From NCBI GenBank assembly GCA_003216465.1, contig QCIU01000001.1, positions 186,001 to 250,000 of the forward strand: a stretch of DNA of 64,000 nt, read 5' to 3'. Every line of letters starts with the position of its first letter. Position 1 is the first letter of the stretch. This document shows, piece after piece, positions 1 through 10,144 of the stretch. This stretch comes from Prochlorococcus sp. AG-402-N10. Its GTDB lineage: Bacteria; Cyanobacteriota; Cyanobacteriia; PCC-6307; Cyanobiaceae. The position numbers were made by a program, and so were the translations under genes. The notes beneath the pieces are model-generated. The model was not told the origin of the DNA and ran no database searches. It was given only the letters and a program-made list of their open reading frames with translations.

Positions 1-167
1 TACGAGAAGCTAACACAACGTATGGTGTTTTAGGAATAAAAGTTTGGGTTTTTAAAGGAGAGGTTCTTCCTAAAGAAGAACAATCTATTCCTGTTGGTGC
101 TATTCCAAAGAGGAAAGCTAGTCGAAGGCCTCAGCAATTTGAGGATCGTTCAAATGAGAATTCATAG
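1..167 (+). CDS. rpsC: 30S ribosomal protein S3, C-terminal end (partial)
   Basis: The reading frame is open from base 3 and ends at the TAG at 165-167, giving about 54 residues. It contains the conserved S3 C-terminal stretch [16 protein letters not shown], followed by a basic tail ([12 protein letters not shown]). S3 sits at the mRNA entry tunnel of the 30S subunit. The next gene is rplP, 10 bases downstream, which is the standard rpsC-rplP order of the S10 operon and supports the call. The start lies outside the window. Confidence 0.95.
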   Translation, partial: REANTTYGVLGIKVWVFKGEVLPKEEQSIPVGAIPKRKASRRPQQFEDRSNENS

Positions 168-177
168 GAGGTAAAAA

Positions 178-660
178 ATGCTTAGTCCAAAACGTACTAA
201 ATTCCGTAAACAACATAGAGGCAGGATGAAAGGAGTTGCGTCTAAGGGTAATAAAATAGCTTTTGGTCAGTTTGCTTTACAAGCTCAAGATTGTGGGTGG
301 GTAACTGCACGTCAGATTGAAGCTAGCAGAAGAGCAATGACAAGGTATATAAAACGTGGTGGAAAAATATGGATTCGCATTTTTCCAGATAAACCAGTCA
401 CTATGAGACCAGCAGAAACTAGGATGGGCTCAGGAAAAGGAAATCCAGAGTTCTGGGTTGCCGTTGTAAAACCTGGAAGAATCTTATTTGAAATGGGGGG
501 TGAAGAAATTACAGAAGAAATAGCTAAAGAAGCTATGCGCCTTGCCCAATATAAATTACCTGTAAAAACAAAGTTTATTTCTAGTGATAAAATTCTAAAT
601 AATGATACAAAATTAGATTTAAAGATTGAGAAAGAGTCTAAAGAGGAGGTTAAACAATGA
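178..660 (+). CDS. rplP: 50S ribosomal protein L16
   Basis: L16 helps form the A-site and tRNA-binding region of the 50S subunit. The start [19 protein letters not shown] and the later [17 protein letters not shown] and [10 protein letters not shown] segments are typical of L16. The ATG has a strong Shine-Dalgarno sequence (aggaggt, 167-173). At 160 residues it is about 20 longer than the usual 137-140. The extra part is a C-terminal Lys/Glu-rich tail after the normal KLPVKTKF end. The last codons overlap rpmC by four bases (ATGA), which implies translational coupling. Confidence 0.97.
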   Translation: MLSPKRTKFRKQHRGRMKGVASKGNKIAFGQFALQAQDCGWVTARQIEASRRAMTRYIKRGGKIWIRIFPDKPVTMRPAETRMGSGKGNPEFWVAVVKPGRILFEMGGEEITEEIAKEAMRLAQYKLPVKTKFISSDKILNNDTKLDLKIEKESKEEVKQ

Positions 661-875
661 AAAACTCAGAATCTATAAAAGAATTTAAAAAATTTAATTC
701 TTCTCAAATAACTGAAAAAATTGACCAATTGCGGAAAGATCTTTTCGACTTGAGATTCAAACAGGCTACTAGACAGCTTAATGAAACTCATAAATTTAGA
801 ATTATTAAGAAACAAGTTGCACAACTACTTACTCTTAGTAAAAGTCAATCTATTTCTCAAAAATCTACTGATTAA
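657..875 (+). CDS. rpmC: 50S ribosomal protein L29
   Basis: This 72-residue protein has the short coiled L29 pattern, with the core motif [20 protein letters not shown] and then [12 protein letters not shown]29 lies near the polypeptide exit tunnel and contacts trigger factor and SRP. The ATG overlaps the end of rplP (ATGA) and is preceded by gaggaggt inside rplP. It lies between rplP and rpsQ, the canonical order. The protein is short and lysine-rich, as is usual for the family. Confidence 0.95.
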   Translation: MKNSESIKEFKKFNSSQITEKIDQLRKDLFDLRFKQATRQLNETHKFRIIKKQVAQLLTLSKSQSISQKSTD

Positions 876-883
876 TTATTACT

Positions 884-1150
884 ATGGCACTTAAAGAAAG
901 AATTGGTACTGTTGTGAGCGACAAAATGGATAAAACAGTCGTTGTTGCTGTAATCAATAGATATCCTCATCCAACTTATAAAAAAATTGTGAGTCGAACC
1001 ACTCGTTATAAAGCACATGATCCAGAAAATATATGTGTTTTAGGCGATCGCGTTAAAATAAAAGAAACTAGACCACTAAGTGCTCATAAAAGATGGGCAA
1101 TAGATGAAATTCTAAATAAAACAATCAAGATTAAGGAGGATAAAAAATGA
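884..1150 (+). CDS. rpsQ: 30S ribosomal protein S17
   Basis: S17 is a primary 16S rRNA-binding protein with an OB fold. The sequence has the S17 hallmarks [18 protein letters not shown] near the start, then the [13 protein letters not shown] segment and [19 protein letters not shown]. The length of 88 residues is normal. The gene sits 8 bases after rpmC and overlaps rplN by four bases (ATGA), so it is part of the same transcript. No clear Shine-Dalgarno sequence precedes this ATG. Confidence 0.96.
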   Translation: MALKERIGTVVSDKMDKTVVVAVINRYPHPTYKKIVSRTTRYKAHDPENICVLGDRVKIKETRPLSAHKRWAIDEILNKTIKIKEDKK

Positions 1151-1512
1151 TTCAACAAGAAACCTATTTAACTGTCGCAGATAACAGCGGAGCAAAAAGA
1201 CTTCAATGTATTAGGGTCTTAGGCTCAAACAGAAGATATGCACATGTTGGTGATGTTGTAGTTGCATCGGTGAAAGATGCATTACCAAATATGGGCGTCA
1301 AAAAATCTGATGTAGTTAAAGCAGTCATTGTAAGGACTAGACATACATTAAGAAGAAACACAGGTAACTCAATACGTTTTGATGATAATGCAGCTGTTTT
1401 AATTAACGAAGATAAGAATCCAAAAGGCACAAGAGTCTTTGGTCCAGTTGCAAGGGAATTGCGTGATCGTAATTTTACAAAGATTGTTTCTTTAGCTCCG
1501 GAGGTTATTTAA
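1147..1512 (+). CDS. rplN: 50S ribosomal protein L14
   Basis: The 121-residue protein carries the L14 signature [19 protein letters not shown] and ends [12 protein letters not shown], both typical. L14 lies at the subunit interface of the 50S and is close to universal in length (about 122). The ATG overlaps the rpsQ stop and is preceded by aaggagg inside rpsQ. The TAA stop is followed directly by the ATG of rplX. Confidence 0.97.
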   Translation: MIQQETYLTVADNSGAKRLQCIRVLGSNRRYAHVGDVVVASVKDALPNMGVKKSDVVKAVIVRTRHTLRRNTGNSIRFDDNAAVLINEDKNPKGTRVFGPVARELRDRNFTKIVSLAPEVI

Positions 1513-1869
1513 ATGTTGGATTCAGTAAAACAAAAGAAAAACTCCAAACGAATAAAAATGAGAATTAAAACAGGAGATTTAGTCAAAGTTATTAACGGTA
1601 AAGAGAAGGGAAAGACTGGTGAAGTTTTAAAAACTATTCCGCTGGAAAATAGAGTTATTGTTAAGGGGATTAATCTCAGGACCAAGCATGTTAAACCCAC
1701 ACAAGAAGGAGAAAGCGGAAGGATATTGACAGAAGAAGCATCAATGCATGCTTCTAATGTAATGTTTTTTTCTAAGGAAAAAAATGTAATAAGTAAGATA
1801 GAATTCTTTATTGATAAAGAAGGAATAAAAAAAAGGAGACTTAAAAAAACTGGTGAATTAATTGATTAA
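1513..1869 (+). CDS. rplX: 50S ribosomal protein L24
   Basis: L24 is an assembly-initiator protein with a KOW motif, seen here as [21 protein letters not shown] near residue 20. The ATG at 1513 follows the rplN stop without a gap and has ggagg about 9 bases upstream, which favours it over the internal Met at residue 16. That choice gives 118 residues including a 15-residue basic N-terminal leader. The rest ([24 protein letters not shown]) fits the family. A 75-base spacer follows before rplE, the longest in this part of the cluster. Confidence 0.94.
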   Translation: MLDSVKQKKNSKRIKMRIKTGDLVKVINGKEKGKTGEVLKTIPLENRVIVKGINLRTKHVKPTQEGESGRILTEEASMHASNVMFFSKEKNVISKIEFFIDKEGIKKRRLKKTGELID

Positions 1870-1944
1870 ATTATTCATCAAAAATGAGAATTCAAAGTTC
1901 TTATTACTCAATTCTGACAAAGACCAGAATTAACTTCAAACATC

Positions 1945-2481
1945 ATGACTCTTAAAACTCGCTACAAAGAAGCAATAAGACCGAAACTTTTAAAAGATCT
2001 TGGTCTTCAAAATATTCATCAAGTTCCTAAAGTTGTTAAAGTTAACATAAATAGAGGCCTTGGTGAGGCTGCATCGAACTCAAAAGCTTTAGAAGCCTCC
2101 TTAAATGAAATGGCAACTATCACTGGACAAAAAGCCTTAGTTACAAGATCTAAAAAGGCTATTGCTGGCTTTAAAATAAGAGAAGGAATGGCTATTGGTT
2201 GTACTGTTACCTTAAGGGGTGACAGAATGTACTCTTTTTTAGAAAGATTTATTAATTTAGCATTACCAAGAATAAGAGATTTTAGAGGTGTTAGCCCTAA
2301 GAGCTTTGATGGGAGAGGTAATTATACTGTAGGTGTTAAAGAACAATTGATATTTCCTGAAATCTCATTTGATAAAATTGATTCCATTAGGGGTATGGAC
2401 ATAACAATTGTCACTAGTGCTTCTACTGATCAAGAGGGAAAAGCTCTCCTTACAGAATTAGGTATGCCTTTTAGTAATTAA
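1945..2481 (+). CDS. rplE: 50S ribosomal protein L5
   Basis: L5 binds 5S rRNA in the central protuberance and contacts P-site tRNA. The 178-residue sequence has [14 protein letters not shown], the loop [20 protein letters not shown] and the [20 protein letters not shown] segment, all conserved in L5. The length is normal. The ATG has no Shine-Dalgarno sequence and is preceded by atc, as at several other starts in this operon. It follows rplX and precedes rpsH as expected in the spc operon. Confidence 0.97.
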   Translation: MTLKTRYKEAIRPKLLKDLGLQNIHQVPKVVKVNINRGLGEAASNSKALEASLNEMATITGQKALVTRSKKAIAGFKIREGMAIGCTVTLRGDRMYSFLERFINLALPRIRDFRGVSPKSFDGRGNYTVGVKEQLIFPEISFDKIDSIRGMDITIVTSASTDQEGKALLTELGMPFSN

Positions 2482-2491
2482 CTTTATAAAC

Positions 2492-2893
2492 ATGTCAAAT
2501 CACGATCCTATTTCAGATATGCTCACTCGGATAAGAAATGCGAGTCAAAAAAAACATTCATCAACGGCAATTCCAGCCTCTAAGATGTCTCTTAATATAG
2601 CTAAAGTACTTCAAAAAGAAGGTTTCATAGCTGATATTAACGAGGAAGGGGAAGGTTATAAATCTCAGATAATTTTAGGCCTCAAATATAGTGGTAAAAA
2701 TAAATTCCCAACTATTAGATCGATGCAAAGGGTAAGTAAACCTGGATTAAGAATTTATAAGAATACAAGGGGTTTACCAAAGGTCCTTGGGGGTCTTGGA
2801 GTTGCTATAATATCAACTTCTAAAGGTGTAATGAGTGATCGTGATGCAAGGAAACAAGGAATTGGTGGCGAAGTACTTTGTTATGTTTATTAA
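2492..2893 (+). CDS. rpsH: 30S ribosomal protein S8
   Basis: S8 is a primary binder of the central domain of 16S rRNA, and its RNA-binding mode makes it the classic translational regulator of the spc operon in other bacteria. The sequence starts [19 protein letters not shown] and ends [20 protein letters not shown], both diagnostic. The 133-residue length is normal. The gene lies 10 bases after rplE. Whether S8 autoregulates here cannot be judged from the sequence. Confidence 0.97.
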   Translation: MSNHDPISDMLTRIRNASQKKHSSTAIPASKMSLNIAKVLQKEGFIADINEEGEGYKSQIILGLKYSGKNKFPTIRSMQRVSKPGLRIYKNTRGLPKVLGGLGVAIISTSKGVMSDRDARKQGIGGEVLCYVY

Positions 2894-2905
2894 GGAGAAT
2901 TAATT

Positions 2906-3445
2906 ATGTCAAGAATAGGAAAATTACCAGTTCAAATACCAGACAAAGTATCTGTTGATATTAATGGATTGAATGTGACTGTAAAGGGTCCCAAAGGAGA
3001 ACTAAAAAGAGTTATGCCTGAAGGTGTAAATTTTGATCAGAAAGATAACCAAATTGTTGTTAGTCCCTCTACTGCAAAAAGATATTCAAAAGAAAGACAT
3101 GGTTTATGTAGAACATTAATTTCAAATATGGTAGAAGGCGTAAGTCAAGGTTATTCCAAAAGGTTAGAAATTGTAGGTGTTGGATCTAGGGCTCAAGTTA
3201 AAGGAAAAAATCTAGTAGTAAGTGCTGGATATAGTCATCCAGTAGAAATGACCCCCCCTGATGGTATAACATACAAAGTTGAAAGTAATACAAATGTAAC
3301 TGTATCTGGAATTGATAAAGAGATTGTTGGTAACGAAGCAGCCAAAATCAGATCAATAAGGCCTCCAGAACCTTACAAAGGTAAAGGTATTAAATACCAA
3401 GGTGAGCATATCATCAGAAAAGCTGGTAAATCCGGCAAAAAATAA
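2906..3445 (+). CDS. rplF: 50S ribosomal protein L6
   Basis: The 179-residue protein has the two-domain L6 pattern: [15 protein letters not shown] at the start, [10 protein letters not shown], and the C-terminal [16 protein letters not shown] followed by [12 protein letters not shown]6 sits near the sarcin-ricin loop and the factor-binding region. The ATG has a good Shine-Dalgarno sequence (aaggag, 2891-2896). Position between rpsH and rplR is canonical. Confidence 0.97.
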   Translation: MSRIGKLPVQIPDKVSVDINGLNVTVKGPKGELKRVMPEGVNFDQKDNQIVVSPSTAKRYSKERHGLCRTLISNMVEGVSQGYSKRLEIVGVGSRAQVKGKNLVVSAGYSHPVEMTPPDGITYKVESNTNVTVSGIDKEIVGNEAAKIRSIRPPEPYKGKGIKYQGEHIIRKAGKSGKK

Positions 3446-3459
3446 CTGTTTTAAAAATC

Positions 3460-3828
3460 ATGGCTAAACTTTCAAGAAAACTTCAAACGCAAAAGCGTCA
3501 TAAAAGATTAAGAAGATTCTTAATCGGTAATAAAACACGTCCAAGACTAGCTGTTTTCCGTTCTAATAATCATATTTATGCTCAGGTTATTGATGATCAC
3601 GCACACCAAACACTTTGCTCAGCATCTACAGTTGATAAAGAACTTAAAGAAGATTCCAATAAACTTTCTTCAAATTGTAGTTCTTCTTCAATTGTGGGAA
3701 AGTTATTAGCTAAACGTGCAATCAAGAAAGGTATTAAACAAGTAATTTTTGATCGCGGTGGTAATTTATATCATGGGAGAGTTAAAGCTCTAGCAGACGC
3801 TGCCCGTGAAGAAGGCTTGAATTTCTAA
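3460..3828 (+). CDS. rplR: 50S ribosomal protein L18
   Basis: L18 binds 5S rRNA together with L5 and L25. The 122-residue sequence has the L18 core [20 protein letters not shown], then the [18 protein letters not shown] and [19 protein letters not shown] end that identifies the family. The N-terminus is rich in Arg and Lys. There is no Shine-Dalgarno sequence; the ATG follows aaaaatc. It lies 14 bases after rplF in the expected order. Confidence 0.97.
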   Translation: MAKLSRKLQTQKRHKRLRRFLIGNKTRPRLAVFRSNNHIYAQVIDDHAHQTLCSASTVDKELKEDSNKLSSNCSSSSIVGKLLAKRAIKKGIKQVIFDRGGNLYHGRVKALADAAREEGLNF

Positions 3829-3841
3829 ATATCTTTTTATC

Positions 3842-4465
3842 ATGACAGACACTCCAACAAAGCAAGAAAATCAGTCAAATACTGATAATTTACCTTCAGC
3901 CGCTCCGAACGAGCAGAGGAGGAATAATAATCGAAATAATGATCGAAAAAGAAATCGAAGAGGTGATTCTAAAAATGAGAGAGACTCTGAGTGGCAAGAG
4001 AGAGTTGTTCAAATTAGAAGGGTTTCTAAAACTGTAAAAGGTGGTAAAAAAATGAGTTTCAGAGCAATTGTTGTTGTTGGTAATGAGAAAGGACAAGTTG
4101 GAGTTGGAGTTGGTAAGGCAGGAGATGTTATTGGGGCAGTTAGAAAAGGGGTTTCAGATGGGAAAAAACATCTTGTAAGAGTACCTTTAACTCCAAATAA
4201 TTCAATTCCAACTTTATCTAAAGGAAGAGATGGAGCTGCAAACGTTCTCATCAGACCTGCTGCACCTGGTACAGGTGTAATTGCAGGGGGATCAATTAGA
4301 ACAGTTTTAGAATTAGCTGGAATAAAAAATGTTTTAGCTAAAAGGTTAGGCAGTAAGACTCCTCTAAATAATGCAAGAGCTGCTATGGTAGCCCTTTCCC
4401 AGTTAAGAACACATAAATCTGCTTCTAGGGAAAGAGGAATTTCCCTTGAACAGCTTTATTCTTGA
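3842..4465 (+). CDS. rpsE: 30S ribosomal protein S5
   Basis: S5 takes part in decoding fidelity and mRNA unwinding. The S5 domain starts around residue 50 ([20 protein letters not shown]) with [17 protein letters not shown], and the C-terminal domain contains [20 protein letters not shown]. At 207 residues it is about 40 longer than the E. coli protein. The extra part is an Asn/Arg-rich, probably disordered N-terminus (residues 1-48). The stop TGA lies just before the rplO start. No Shine-Dalgarno sequence is visible; the ATG follows tttatc. Confidence 0.97.
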   Translation: MTDTPTKQENQSNTDNLPSAAPNEQRRNNNRNNDRKRNRRGDSKNERDSEWQERVVQIRRVSKTVKGGKKMSFRAIVVVGNEKGQVGVGVGKAGDVIGAVRKGVSDGKKHLVRVPLTPNNSIPTLSKGRDGAANVLIRPAAPGTGVIAGGSIRTVLELAGIKNVLAKRLGSKTPLNNARAAMVALSQLRTHKSASRERGISLEQLYS

Positions 4466-4470
4466 AAATC

Positions 4471-4929
4471 ATGACTTCAAAATTAAATACACTAAAATCA
4501 AATGCTGGTTCTAGGAAGAAAAAATTAAGAAAAGGCAGAGGTATCGCGGCAGGTCAAGGTGCTTCTTGTGGCTTTGGTATGAGAGGACAGAAATCTCGTT
4601 CTGGCAGACCTACTCGTCCAGGTTTTGAGGGTGGTCAGATGCCCTTATATAGAAGGGTCCCAAAGTTAAAGCATTTTGAAATAATTAATCAAAAAAACTT
4701 TTCAATCGTCAATTTAAGTAAATTAAATGAATTTAAGGACAGTGAGATAGTAAATATCGATTCACTTGTAAAAAAAGGTTTGCTATTTAAGCCAAAATTT
4801 CCTCTTAAAATATTAGGAAATGGAGAAGTTAATGTAAAATTAAAAGTTCAAGCTCATGCATTCACAAAAGTTGCCAAAGATAAAATTGAAGCTGCAGGCG
4901 GATCATGTGAAATTATAAAGAATAAATAA
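4471..4929 (+). CDS. rplO: 50S ribosomal protein L15
   Basis: L15 is a late-assembly 50S protein that contacts domain V. The start [20 protein letters not shown], the glycine-rich [20 protein letters not shown] and the [15 protein letters not shown] motif are typical. I place the start at the ATG at 4471 (152 residues) and not the in-frame TTG at 4462, because the family begins at this Met and the TTG overlaps the rpsE stop. The ATG follows aaaatc and lacks a Shine-Dalgarno sequence. Confidence 0.95.
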   Translation: MTSKLNTLKSNAGSRKKKLRKGRGIAAGQGASCGFGMRGQKSRSGRPTRPGFEGGQMPLYRRVPKLKHFEIINQKNFSIVNLSKLNEFKDSEIVNIDSLVKKGLLFKPKFPLKILGNGEVNVKLKVQAHAFTKVAKDKIEAAGGSCEIIKNK

Positions 4930-4959
4930 ATTTATACATAAATTAAATTTCATTTGAAT

Positions 4960-6279
4960 ATGTTAGTTAAAAAAAGTAGAAATCCTAGCGCCTCTGAAAT
5001 AATTACTCAATTATTTGTAAATAAGGAGTTAAGAAATCGAGTTTTAACAACACTAGGCCTTTTACTTTTAGTGAGACTTGGCATATATATACCAATGCCT
5101 GGGATAGATAGAGTTGCTTTTAAAAGTTTTATAGATCAAGGTGGACAATTAATTGGTTTTTTAGATATTTTTACTGGTGGAGGAATTTCAACTTTAGGCA
5201 TATTTGCTTTAGGGATTTTACCTTTTATTAATGCTTCAATTATTATTCAACTTTTGACTGCTTCCTTACCAGTTCTTGAAGATTTACAAAAAAATGAGGG
5301 TGAGGCAGGCAGAAGAAAAATTGCTCAAATAACAAGATATGTTTCTTTGGGATGGGGCTTTTTACAGAGTATTATTTTTTCTTTAATTCTTAGACAGTAT
5401 GCCATAGAGGGTATAAGTGAAACGGCGTTTGTTTTACAAACATCGATTGCTTTGGTAACTGGATCAATGATAGTAATGTGGTTTAGCGAAATTATTACAG
5501 AAAAAGGTATAGGTCAAGGAGCTTCCTTAGTAATCTTCTTAAATATTGTAGCCACACTTCCCAAAGCATTAAGTTCAACTATCGAAAAAGCGCAAACTGG
5601 TGATCGTGGAGACGTTTTGGGTATTATCGTATTACTAGGAGTCTTTTTGCTTACAATTGTTGGAATAATTTTTGTTCAAGAAGGGGCAAGACGTATCCCA
5701 ATAGTTAGTGCTAAAAGACAGATAGGAAGTTCCTCATTGCTTCCGACAAGACAAAGTTACCTACCTTTAAAGTTGAACGCTGGAGGGGTTATGCCAATCA
5801 TCTTTGCATCTGCCTTAATATTTTTACCAATAACTATCGCAAACGTAACTGGTAATCCTGTATTAATCAAATTAGCTGGAAGTTTAAATCCTGGGTCCTC
5901 AAATCCTTGGCCTTATGCATTAACATTCTTTGCTTTGATTTTAGGTTTCTCATACTTTTATGCTTCTCTTACTATTAACCCGGTAGATGTAGCATCTAAT
6001 CTGAAAAAAGGTGGGGTTGCTATCCCGGGAGTAAGACCAGGCAGTAATACTACAAATTACTTATCAGGTATACAGAATAGATTAACATTATTGGGAGGAT
6101 TATTTTTAGGTTCAGTAGCTATAATTCCTACTGCTGTTGAAAGAGCAACAAATGTTCAAACTTTTCAAGGTTTAGGAGCGACCTCGTTATTAATTCTTGT
6201 AGGAGTTGCTATTGATACTGCTAAGCAAGTTCAAACTTATGTTATATCTCAGAGATATGAGGGGCTAGTAAATAATTAA
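4960..6279 (+). CDS. secY: Protein translocase subunit SecY
   Basis: SecY is the pore of the Sec translocon in the plasma and thylakoid membranes. The sequence shows about ten hydrophobic segments, the plug-region motif [23 protein letters not shown], and the cytoplasmic loop [20 protein letters not shown] stretch ([19 protein letters not shown]). I choose the ATG at 4960 (439 residues) over the TTG two codons upstream, in keeping with the family start [13 protein letters not shown]. The last base is shared with the adk start (TAATG), so the two genes are coupled, as in most bacteria with a spc operon. Confidence 0.97.
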   Translation: MLVKKSRNPSASEIITQLFVNKELRNRVLTTLGLLLLVRLGIYIPMPGIDRVAFKSFIDQGGQLIGFLDIFTGGGISTLGIFALGILPFINASIIIQLLTASLPVLEDLQKNEGEAGRRKIAQITRYVSLGWGFLQSIIFSLILRQYAIEGISETAFVLQTSIALVTGSMIVMWFSEIITEKGIGQGASLVIFLNIVATLPKALSSTIEKAQTGDRGDVLGIIVLLGVFLLTIVGIIFVQEGARRIPIVSAKRQIGSSSLLPTRQSYLPLKLNAGGVMPIIFASALIFLPITIANVTGNPVLIKLAGSLNPGSSNPWPYALTFFALILGFSYFYASLTINPVDVASNLKKGGVAIPGVRPGSNTTNYLSGIQNRLTLLGGLFLGSVAIIPTAVERATNVQTFQGLGATSLLILVGVAIDTAKQVQTYVISQRYEGLVNN

Positions 6280-6827
6280 TGAAAAAACATTTACTATTTT
6301 TAGGACCGCCCGGCGCAGGAAAAGGTACTCAGGCGGCTTTAATAAGTAAAGCTAATAATTACTTACATTTATCTACTGGTGAATTATTAAGAAAAGAAAT
6401 TGATTTGGATACTGAATTGGGTAAAAAAGTTAAGGATATAATGAATAATGGCGAACTTGTAAGTGATCAACTTGTTTTAGATATAGTAAAAAAGAATCTG
6501 GAAGAGAATAATAAAGGTTGGATTTTAGATGGTTATCCTAGAAATTTATCACAAGTAAATTCTTTAAATGAAGAATTAATGCTCATAAATCAACAATTAG
6601 AAATTGTATTTTATTTAGATATTCCGGATGAAGTTTTAATAAATCGCTTACTTATGAGAGGTAGGAAGGATGATAATGAAGAAACTATTAAAAGGAGATT
6701 ACAAATTTACAAAGAAAATACTCAACCTTTAATTGAATATTATAAAAAGCTATCTTTATTAGAGTATATAAATGCTGATGGAGATTTAAAAACAATTTCT
6801 GCTGATATAAAACAAAAAATGGCTTGA
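6279..6827 (+). CDS. adk: Adenylate kinase
   Basis: The enzyme interconverts ATP + AMP and 2 ADP and sets the adenylate pool. The P-loop is [10 protein letters not shown] at residues 8-17, the AMP-binding region has [10 protein letters not shown], and the DGYPRN motif lies near residue 84. At 182 residues it is the short form without the zinc/LID insert, usual in cyanobacteria. The start overlaps the secY stop by one base. The family is well resolved, so only the exact lid boundaries are uncertain. Confidence 0.96.
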   Translation: MKKHLLFLGPPGAGKGTQAALISKANNYLHLSTGELLRKEIDLDTELGKKVKDIMNNGELVSDQLVLDIVKKNLEENNKGWILDGYPRNLSQVNSLNEELMLINQQLEIVFYLDIPDEVLINRLLMRGRKDDNEETIKRRLQIYKENTQPLIEYYKKLSLLEYINADGDLKTISADIKQKMA

Positions 6828-6871
6828 TCATGTTGTAGAATATAGTATTAATATTTTAATGAGAAAACCTC

Positions 6872-6988
6872 ATGAAGGTTAGAGCCTCAGTAAAAAAAAT
6901 GTGTGACAAATGTCGTGTTATTCGTAGACACGGTAGGGTTATGGTTATTTGCACCGCAAGCCCTAGACACAAACAACGTCAAGGTTAA
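6872..6988 (+). CDS. rpmJ: 50S ribosomal protein L36
   Basis: This is a 38-residue protein beginning [20 protein letters not shown] and ending SPRHKQRQG. The zinc-binding residues C11, C14, C27 and H33 are all present, so it is the zinc-binding form. L36 is a small late-assembly 50S protein. It lies between adk and rpsM, the standard place in cyanobacteria and many other bacteria. It is easy to miss because of its length. Confidence 0.96.
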   Translation: MKVRASVKKMCDKCRVIRRHGRVMVICTASPRHKQRQG

Positions 6989-7034
6989 TTCTTTGATGAA
7001 ATTAAATTGAAAACCTTTTACTAATTCGAAACAA

Positions 7035-7400
7035 GTGGCCAGGATCGCAGGAATTGACATACCTCGTGAAAAACGGGTTGAAATTGCACTTACATACATC
7101 TATGGAATTGGTCTTACAAGATCAAAATTAATTCTTTCAAATACAGGAGTAAATCCTGATATACGTGTAAAAGATTTATCAGATAGTGATGTACAAAAAT
7201 TGAGAGGTGCAGCTGAAGACTTTACTGTAGAAGGTGATTTACGTAGGCAAGAAGGGATGGCTTTAAAACGCTTGCAAGATATTGGCTGTGTTCGAGGGAG
7301 AAGACATAGAATGAGTCTTCCTGTAAGGGGTCAGAGAACAAGGACTAATGCTAGAACAAGAAGAGGCTCAAGAAAAACAGTTGCTGGAAGGAAAAAATAA
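7035..7400 (+). CDS. rpsM: 30S ribosomal protein S13
   Basis: S13 sits in the 30S head and contacts the P-site tRNA and L5 bridge. The start is GTG (7035), giving [20 protein letters not shown]. The helix-turn segment [10 protein letters not shown] and the C-terminal [19 protein letters not shown] are diagnostic. The 121-residue length is normal. It opens the alpha part of the cluster (rpsM-rpsK-rpoA-rplQ), without an rpsD gene, which is the usual cyanobacterial arrangement. Confidence 0.97.
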   Translation: MARIAGIDIPREKRVEIALTYIYGIGLTRSKLILSNTGVNPDIRVKDLSDSDVQKLRGAAEDFTVEGDLRRQEGMALKRLQDIGCVRGRRHRMSLPVRGQRTRTNARTRRGSRKTVAGRKK

Positions 7401-7445
7401 TTGATTATTTATAACAGCAAACTAAACTTATTAAACTAAATTATT

Positions 7446-7838
7446 ATGGCTGCTCAAGTTAAAAAGACAGGTTCAAAGAAATCAAAGCGAAATATACCAA
7501 ATGGTGTAGTACACATTCAAAGTACCTTTAATAACACGATTGTATCTATTACTGATACCTCAGGTCATGTAATTTCTTGGTCTTCTGCAGGGGCAAGTGG
7601 ATTTAAAGGGGCTCGTAAAGGAACTCCATTTGCTGCTCAAACAGCTGCCGAAGCAGCAGCGAAAAGAGCACTTGATCAAGGGATGAGACAAATAGAAGTG
7701 TTAGTTAGAGGGCCTGGCTCAGGTAGGGAAACCGCCATAAGAGCTTTACAAGTTGCCGGTTTAGAAATAACTCTAATAAGAGATGTAACTCCGTTACCTC
7801 ATAATGGATGTAGAAGACCTAAACGTAGACGCGTTTAG
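7446..7838 (+). CDS. rpsK: 30S ribosomal protein S11
   Basis: S11 forms part of the platform and the Shine-Dalgarno cleft of the 30S. The protein shows [38 protein letters not shown] and the C-terminal [13 protein letters not shown], all characteristic. The 130-residue length is normal. The ATG follows a T-rich, non-Shine-Dalgarno leader. It lies between rpsM and rpoA. Confidence 0.97.
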   Translation: MAAQVKKTGSKKSKRNIPNGVVHIQSTFNNTIVSITDTSGHVISWSSAGASGFKGARKGTPFAAQTAAEAAAKRALDQGMRQIEVLVRGPGSGRETAIRALQVAGLEITLIRDVTPLPHNGCRRPKRRRV

Positions 7839-7879
7839 AATTCAACCATTTCCACCAAACTTTCAACCTTTTTTTTTCC

Positions 7880-8818
7880 GTGTTGCAATACCAGATTGAC
7901 AGAATCGACCATCAAATAGCAGATGATCGCTCCCAAACAGGAACATTTCTAATTGGTCCCTTAGAAAGGGGACAGGCCACAACTTTAGGTAATTCTTTAA
8001 GAAGAGTTCTTATGGGAGGACTTGAAGGAAGTGCTGTTACTGCAGTTAGAATTGCAGGAATTAATCATGAATATGCCACTATTCCAGGAGTAAGAGAAGA
8101 TGTTCTAGACATTTTATTAAATTGTAAGCAACTTTCCATAAATAGTTCCAACCCAGAACTAGAGATAGGTAGATTAGTTGTTAGTGGACCAATGGAAGTA
8201 AAGGCAAATGATATTCAATTTTCATCACAAGTTGAAATCGTTGATGGTGATAAGCCAATTGCAACTATTCAAGATGGTCATAATCTAGAACTCGAAATTC
8301 ATGTAGAAAGAGGCGTAGGCTATAGACCCGTAGATCGCAGGAATGATGAAACTACATCTGTTGACTTACTTCAAATTGATGCTGTATTTATGCCTGTGAA
8401 GAGAGTTAATTTCACAATAGACGAAACTGCTGTTGCGGAGGGAGGTACAGGCAGAGAAAGATTAAAAATGGAAGTTGTAACAGATGGTTCTACAAGCCCC
8501 GATGATGCAATAGCTGAAGCTGCAAATCAGTTAATTGAACTCTTTCAGCCTCTAGCAACTGTTACAATGGTTGAAGAAATACCTGAAGAACCAGAACCAT
8601 CTCCTGAAGCTCAAATTCCATTAGAAGAACTAAACTTGTCTGTTAGAGCATATAATTGTTTGAAAAGAGCACAAGTTAATTCTGTTTCAGATTTAATGGG
8701 ATTTAGTTACGAAGACCTTTTAGAAATTAAGAACTTCGGCTCAAAATCAGCAGATGAGGTGATCGAAGCTCTCGAGCGTATAGGAATTTCAATTCCACAG
8801 AGTAGGACCTCCGTTTAA
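7880..8818 (+). CDS. rpoA: DNA-directed RNA polymerase subunit alpha
   Basis: The alpha subunit dimerises to start polymerase assembly and contacts UP elements and activators. The GTG at 7880 gives [21 protein letters not shown]; this fits the family start, with a second in-frame TTG one codon later. The N-terminal domain contains [20 protein letters not shown] (residues about 26-45). The C-terminal domain (about 240-305) has [17 protein letters not shown] and [17 protein letters not shown]. It is 312 residues and lies in its usual place between rpsK and rplQ. Confidence 0.97.
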   Translation: MLQYQIDRIDHQIADDRSQTGTFLIGPLERGQATTLGNSLRRVLMGGLEGSAVTAVRIAGINHEYATIPGVREDVLDILLNCKQLSINSSNPELEIGRLVVSGPMEVKANDIQFSSQVEIVDGDKPIATIQDGHNLELEIHVERGVGYRPVDRRNDETTSVDLLQIDAVFMPVKRVNFTIDETAVAEGGTGRERLKMEVVTDGSTSPDDAIAEAANQLIELFQPLATVTMVEEIPEEPEPSPEAQIPLEELNLSVRAYNCLKRAQVNSVSDLMGFSYEDLLEIKNFGSKSADEVIEALERIGISIPQSRTSV

Positions 8819-8833
8819 CAAACTTTTGAGATT

Positions 8834-9184
8834 ATGAGACATCAACTTAGAATTCCTCTTTTAAGTAAACCAGCTGATCAAAGAAAAGCTCTTTTAAGGG
8901 GTCTAACTACACAACTCATTAGAGAGGGTAGAGTAACAACTACAAAGGCTAAAGCTAAAGCTTTAAGAAATGAAGCAGAAAGAATGATTTCCTTAGCTAA
9001 GGAGGGAACCTTATCTGCAAGAAGAAGAGCTATTGGATATATTTATGATAAGAAGTTAGTGCATTCATTATTTGATAAAGCTCAAGAAAGGTATGGAGAT
9101 AGGAAAGGTGGTTATACGAGAATAGTTAGAACTGTTTCAAGAAAAGGTGATAATGCCCAAATGGCTATAATTGAACTCGTCTAA
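8834..9184 (+). CDS. rplQ: 50S ribosomal protein L17
   Basis: The 116-residue protein has the L17 start [20 protein letters not shown], the basic [19 protein letters not shown] motif and a C-terminal [13 protein letters not shown]17 lies near the exit tunnel. It follows rpoA by 15 bases, the near-universal order. The start ATG lacks a Shine-Dalgarno sequence. Confidence 0.97.
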   Translation: MRHQLRIPLLSKPADQRKALLRGLTTQLIREGRVTTTKAKAKALRNEAERMISLAKEGTLSARRRAIGYIYDKKLVHSLFDKAQERYGDRKGGYTRIVRTVSRKGDNAQMAIIELV

Positions 9185-9219
9185 AACAAAGAAAGTATTA
9201 AAAATATTAAATATAACTT

Positions 9220-10026
9220 TTGAAAAGAGTAGCGTTAATAATTCAATATGATGGATCTTATTTTTCAGGTTGGCAAAGACAGAAAAATGCAATAAGTGTT
9301 CAAGAGACAATAGAAACTTCTCTTTCTAAAATATCAAATCAAACTATAAGAACATTTGCTTCAGGAAGAACAGATGCTGGGGTTCATGCATCCGGGCAAG
9401 TATTACATTTTGATATTGAGTTTGTTATTCCTGCGGATAGCTATGCAGATGTTTTAAACAGCAAATTACCACAATCAATTAGAGTCTTAGAATCAGTTGA
9501 GGTGAAGCGTAATTGGCACGCTTGTTATTCAGCAATCTATAGACATTATCGTTACGTAATTAATAATAGTAAGGTACCAAATTTATTTTTAAATAAATGG
9601 TCATGGCATAGGTATCAAAAAGTTCTTGATGAGATTGCTATGTCAAATGCATTAGAAGGAATGCAGGGTAAACATGACTTTTTTGCTTTTCAAAAAAGTG
9701 GAAGTAATAGATTAACTTCAGTGACAACTATCAAAAATATAGAATTAGAAAGGATTGAAGATCTGATATTGGTAGATATAAAAGCTACAGGTTTTCTTTA
9801 TGGAATGGTCCGTTCAATAGTTGGCCAACTTGTTTTAGTTGGAGAAAAAAAAATAACACCAGAAATTTTTAAAAGAAGATGGACTGATAAAAAGAAAAAA
9901 GATGTTCGTGAATCAGCTCCTGCAAAAGGGTTATGTTTTGTTAACTCTGTGTATGAAGAAAAAGTGTTTAAAAGAATTAATAACAATGATCTTTTCCCAA
10001 AATTTTTAATCAAAGGGTTTTCATAG
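9220..10026 (+). CDS. truA: tRNA pseudouridine(38-40) synthase TruA
   Basis: TruA converts uridines 38-40 of the tRNA anticodon stem-loop to pseudouridine. The sequence has the family start ALIIQYDGSYFSGWQRQ, the catalytic Asp in FASGRTDAGVHASGQV (around residue 52) and the later ATGFLYGMVRSIVGQLV. The start is TTG at 9220. The length (268) is normal. It follows rplQ, as it often does in bacteria, and precedes rplM-rpsI, so tRNA modification and ribosome synthesis are probably on one transcript. Confidence 0.95.
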   Translation: MKRVALIIQYDGSYFSGWQRQKNAISVQETIETSLSKISNQTIRTFASGRTDAGVHASGQVLHFDIEFVIPADSYADVLNSKLPQSIRVLESVEVKRNWHACYSAIYRHYRYVINNSKVPNLFLNKWSWHRYQKVLDEIAMSNALEGMQGKHDFFAFQKSGSNRLTSVTTIKNIELERIEDLILVDIKATGFLYGMVRSIVGQLVLVGEKKITPEIFKRRWTDKKKKDVRESAPAKGLCFVNSVYEEKVFKRINNNDLFPKFLIKGFS

Positions 10027-10144
10027 CTTTTAAGAGTTTGTGTAGTCAAATTATTTGTTTAGATTAACCCAACTTATTGTTTAATACTCCTTCAGTAAGG
10101 TAGAATTTAAGACTTATCGAAATTTATTCTGAAAGATTTTGTAA

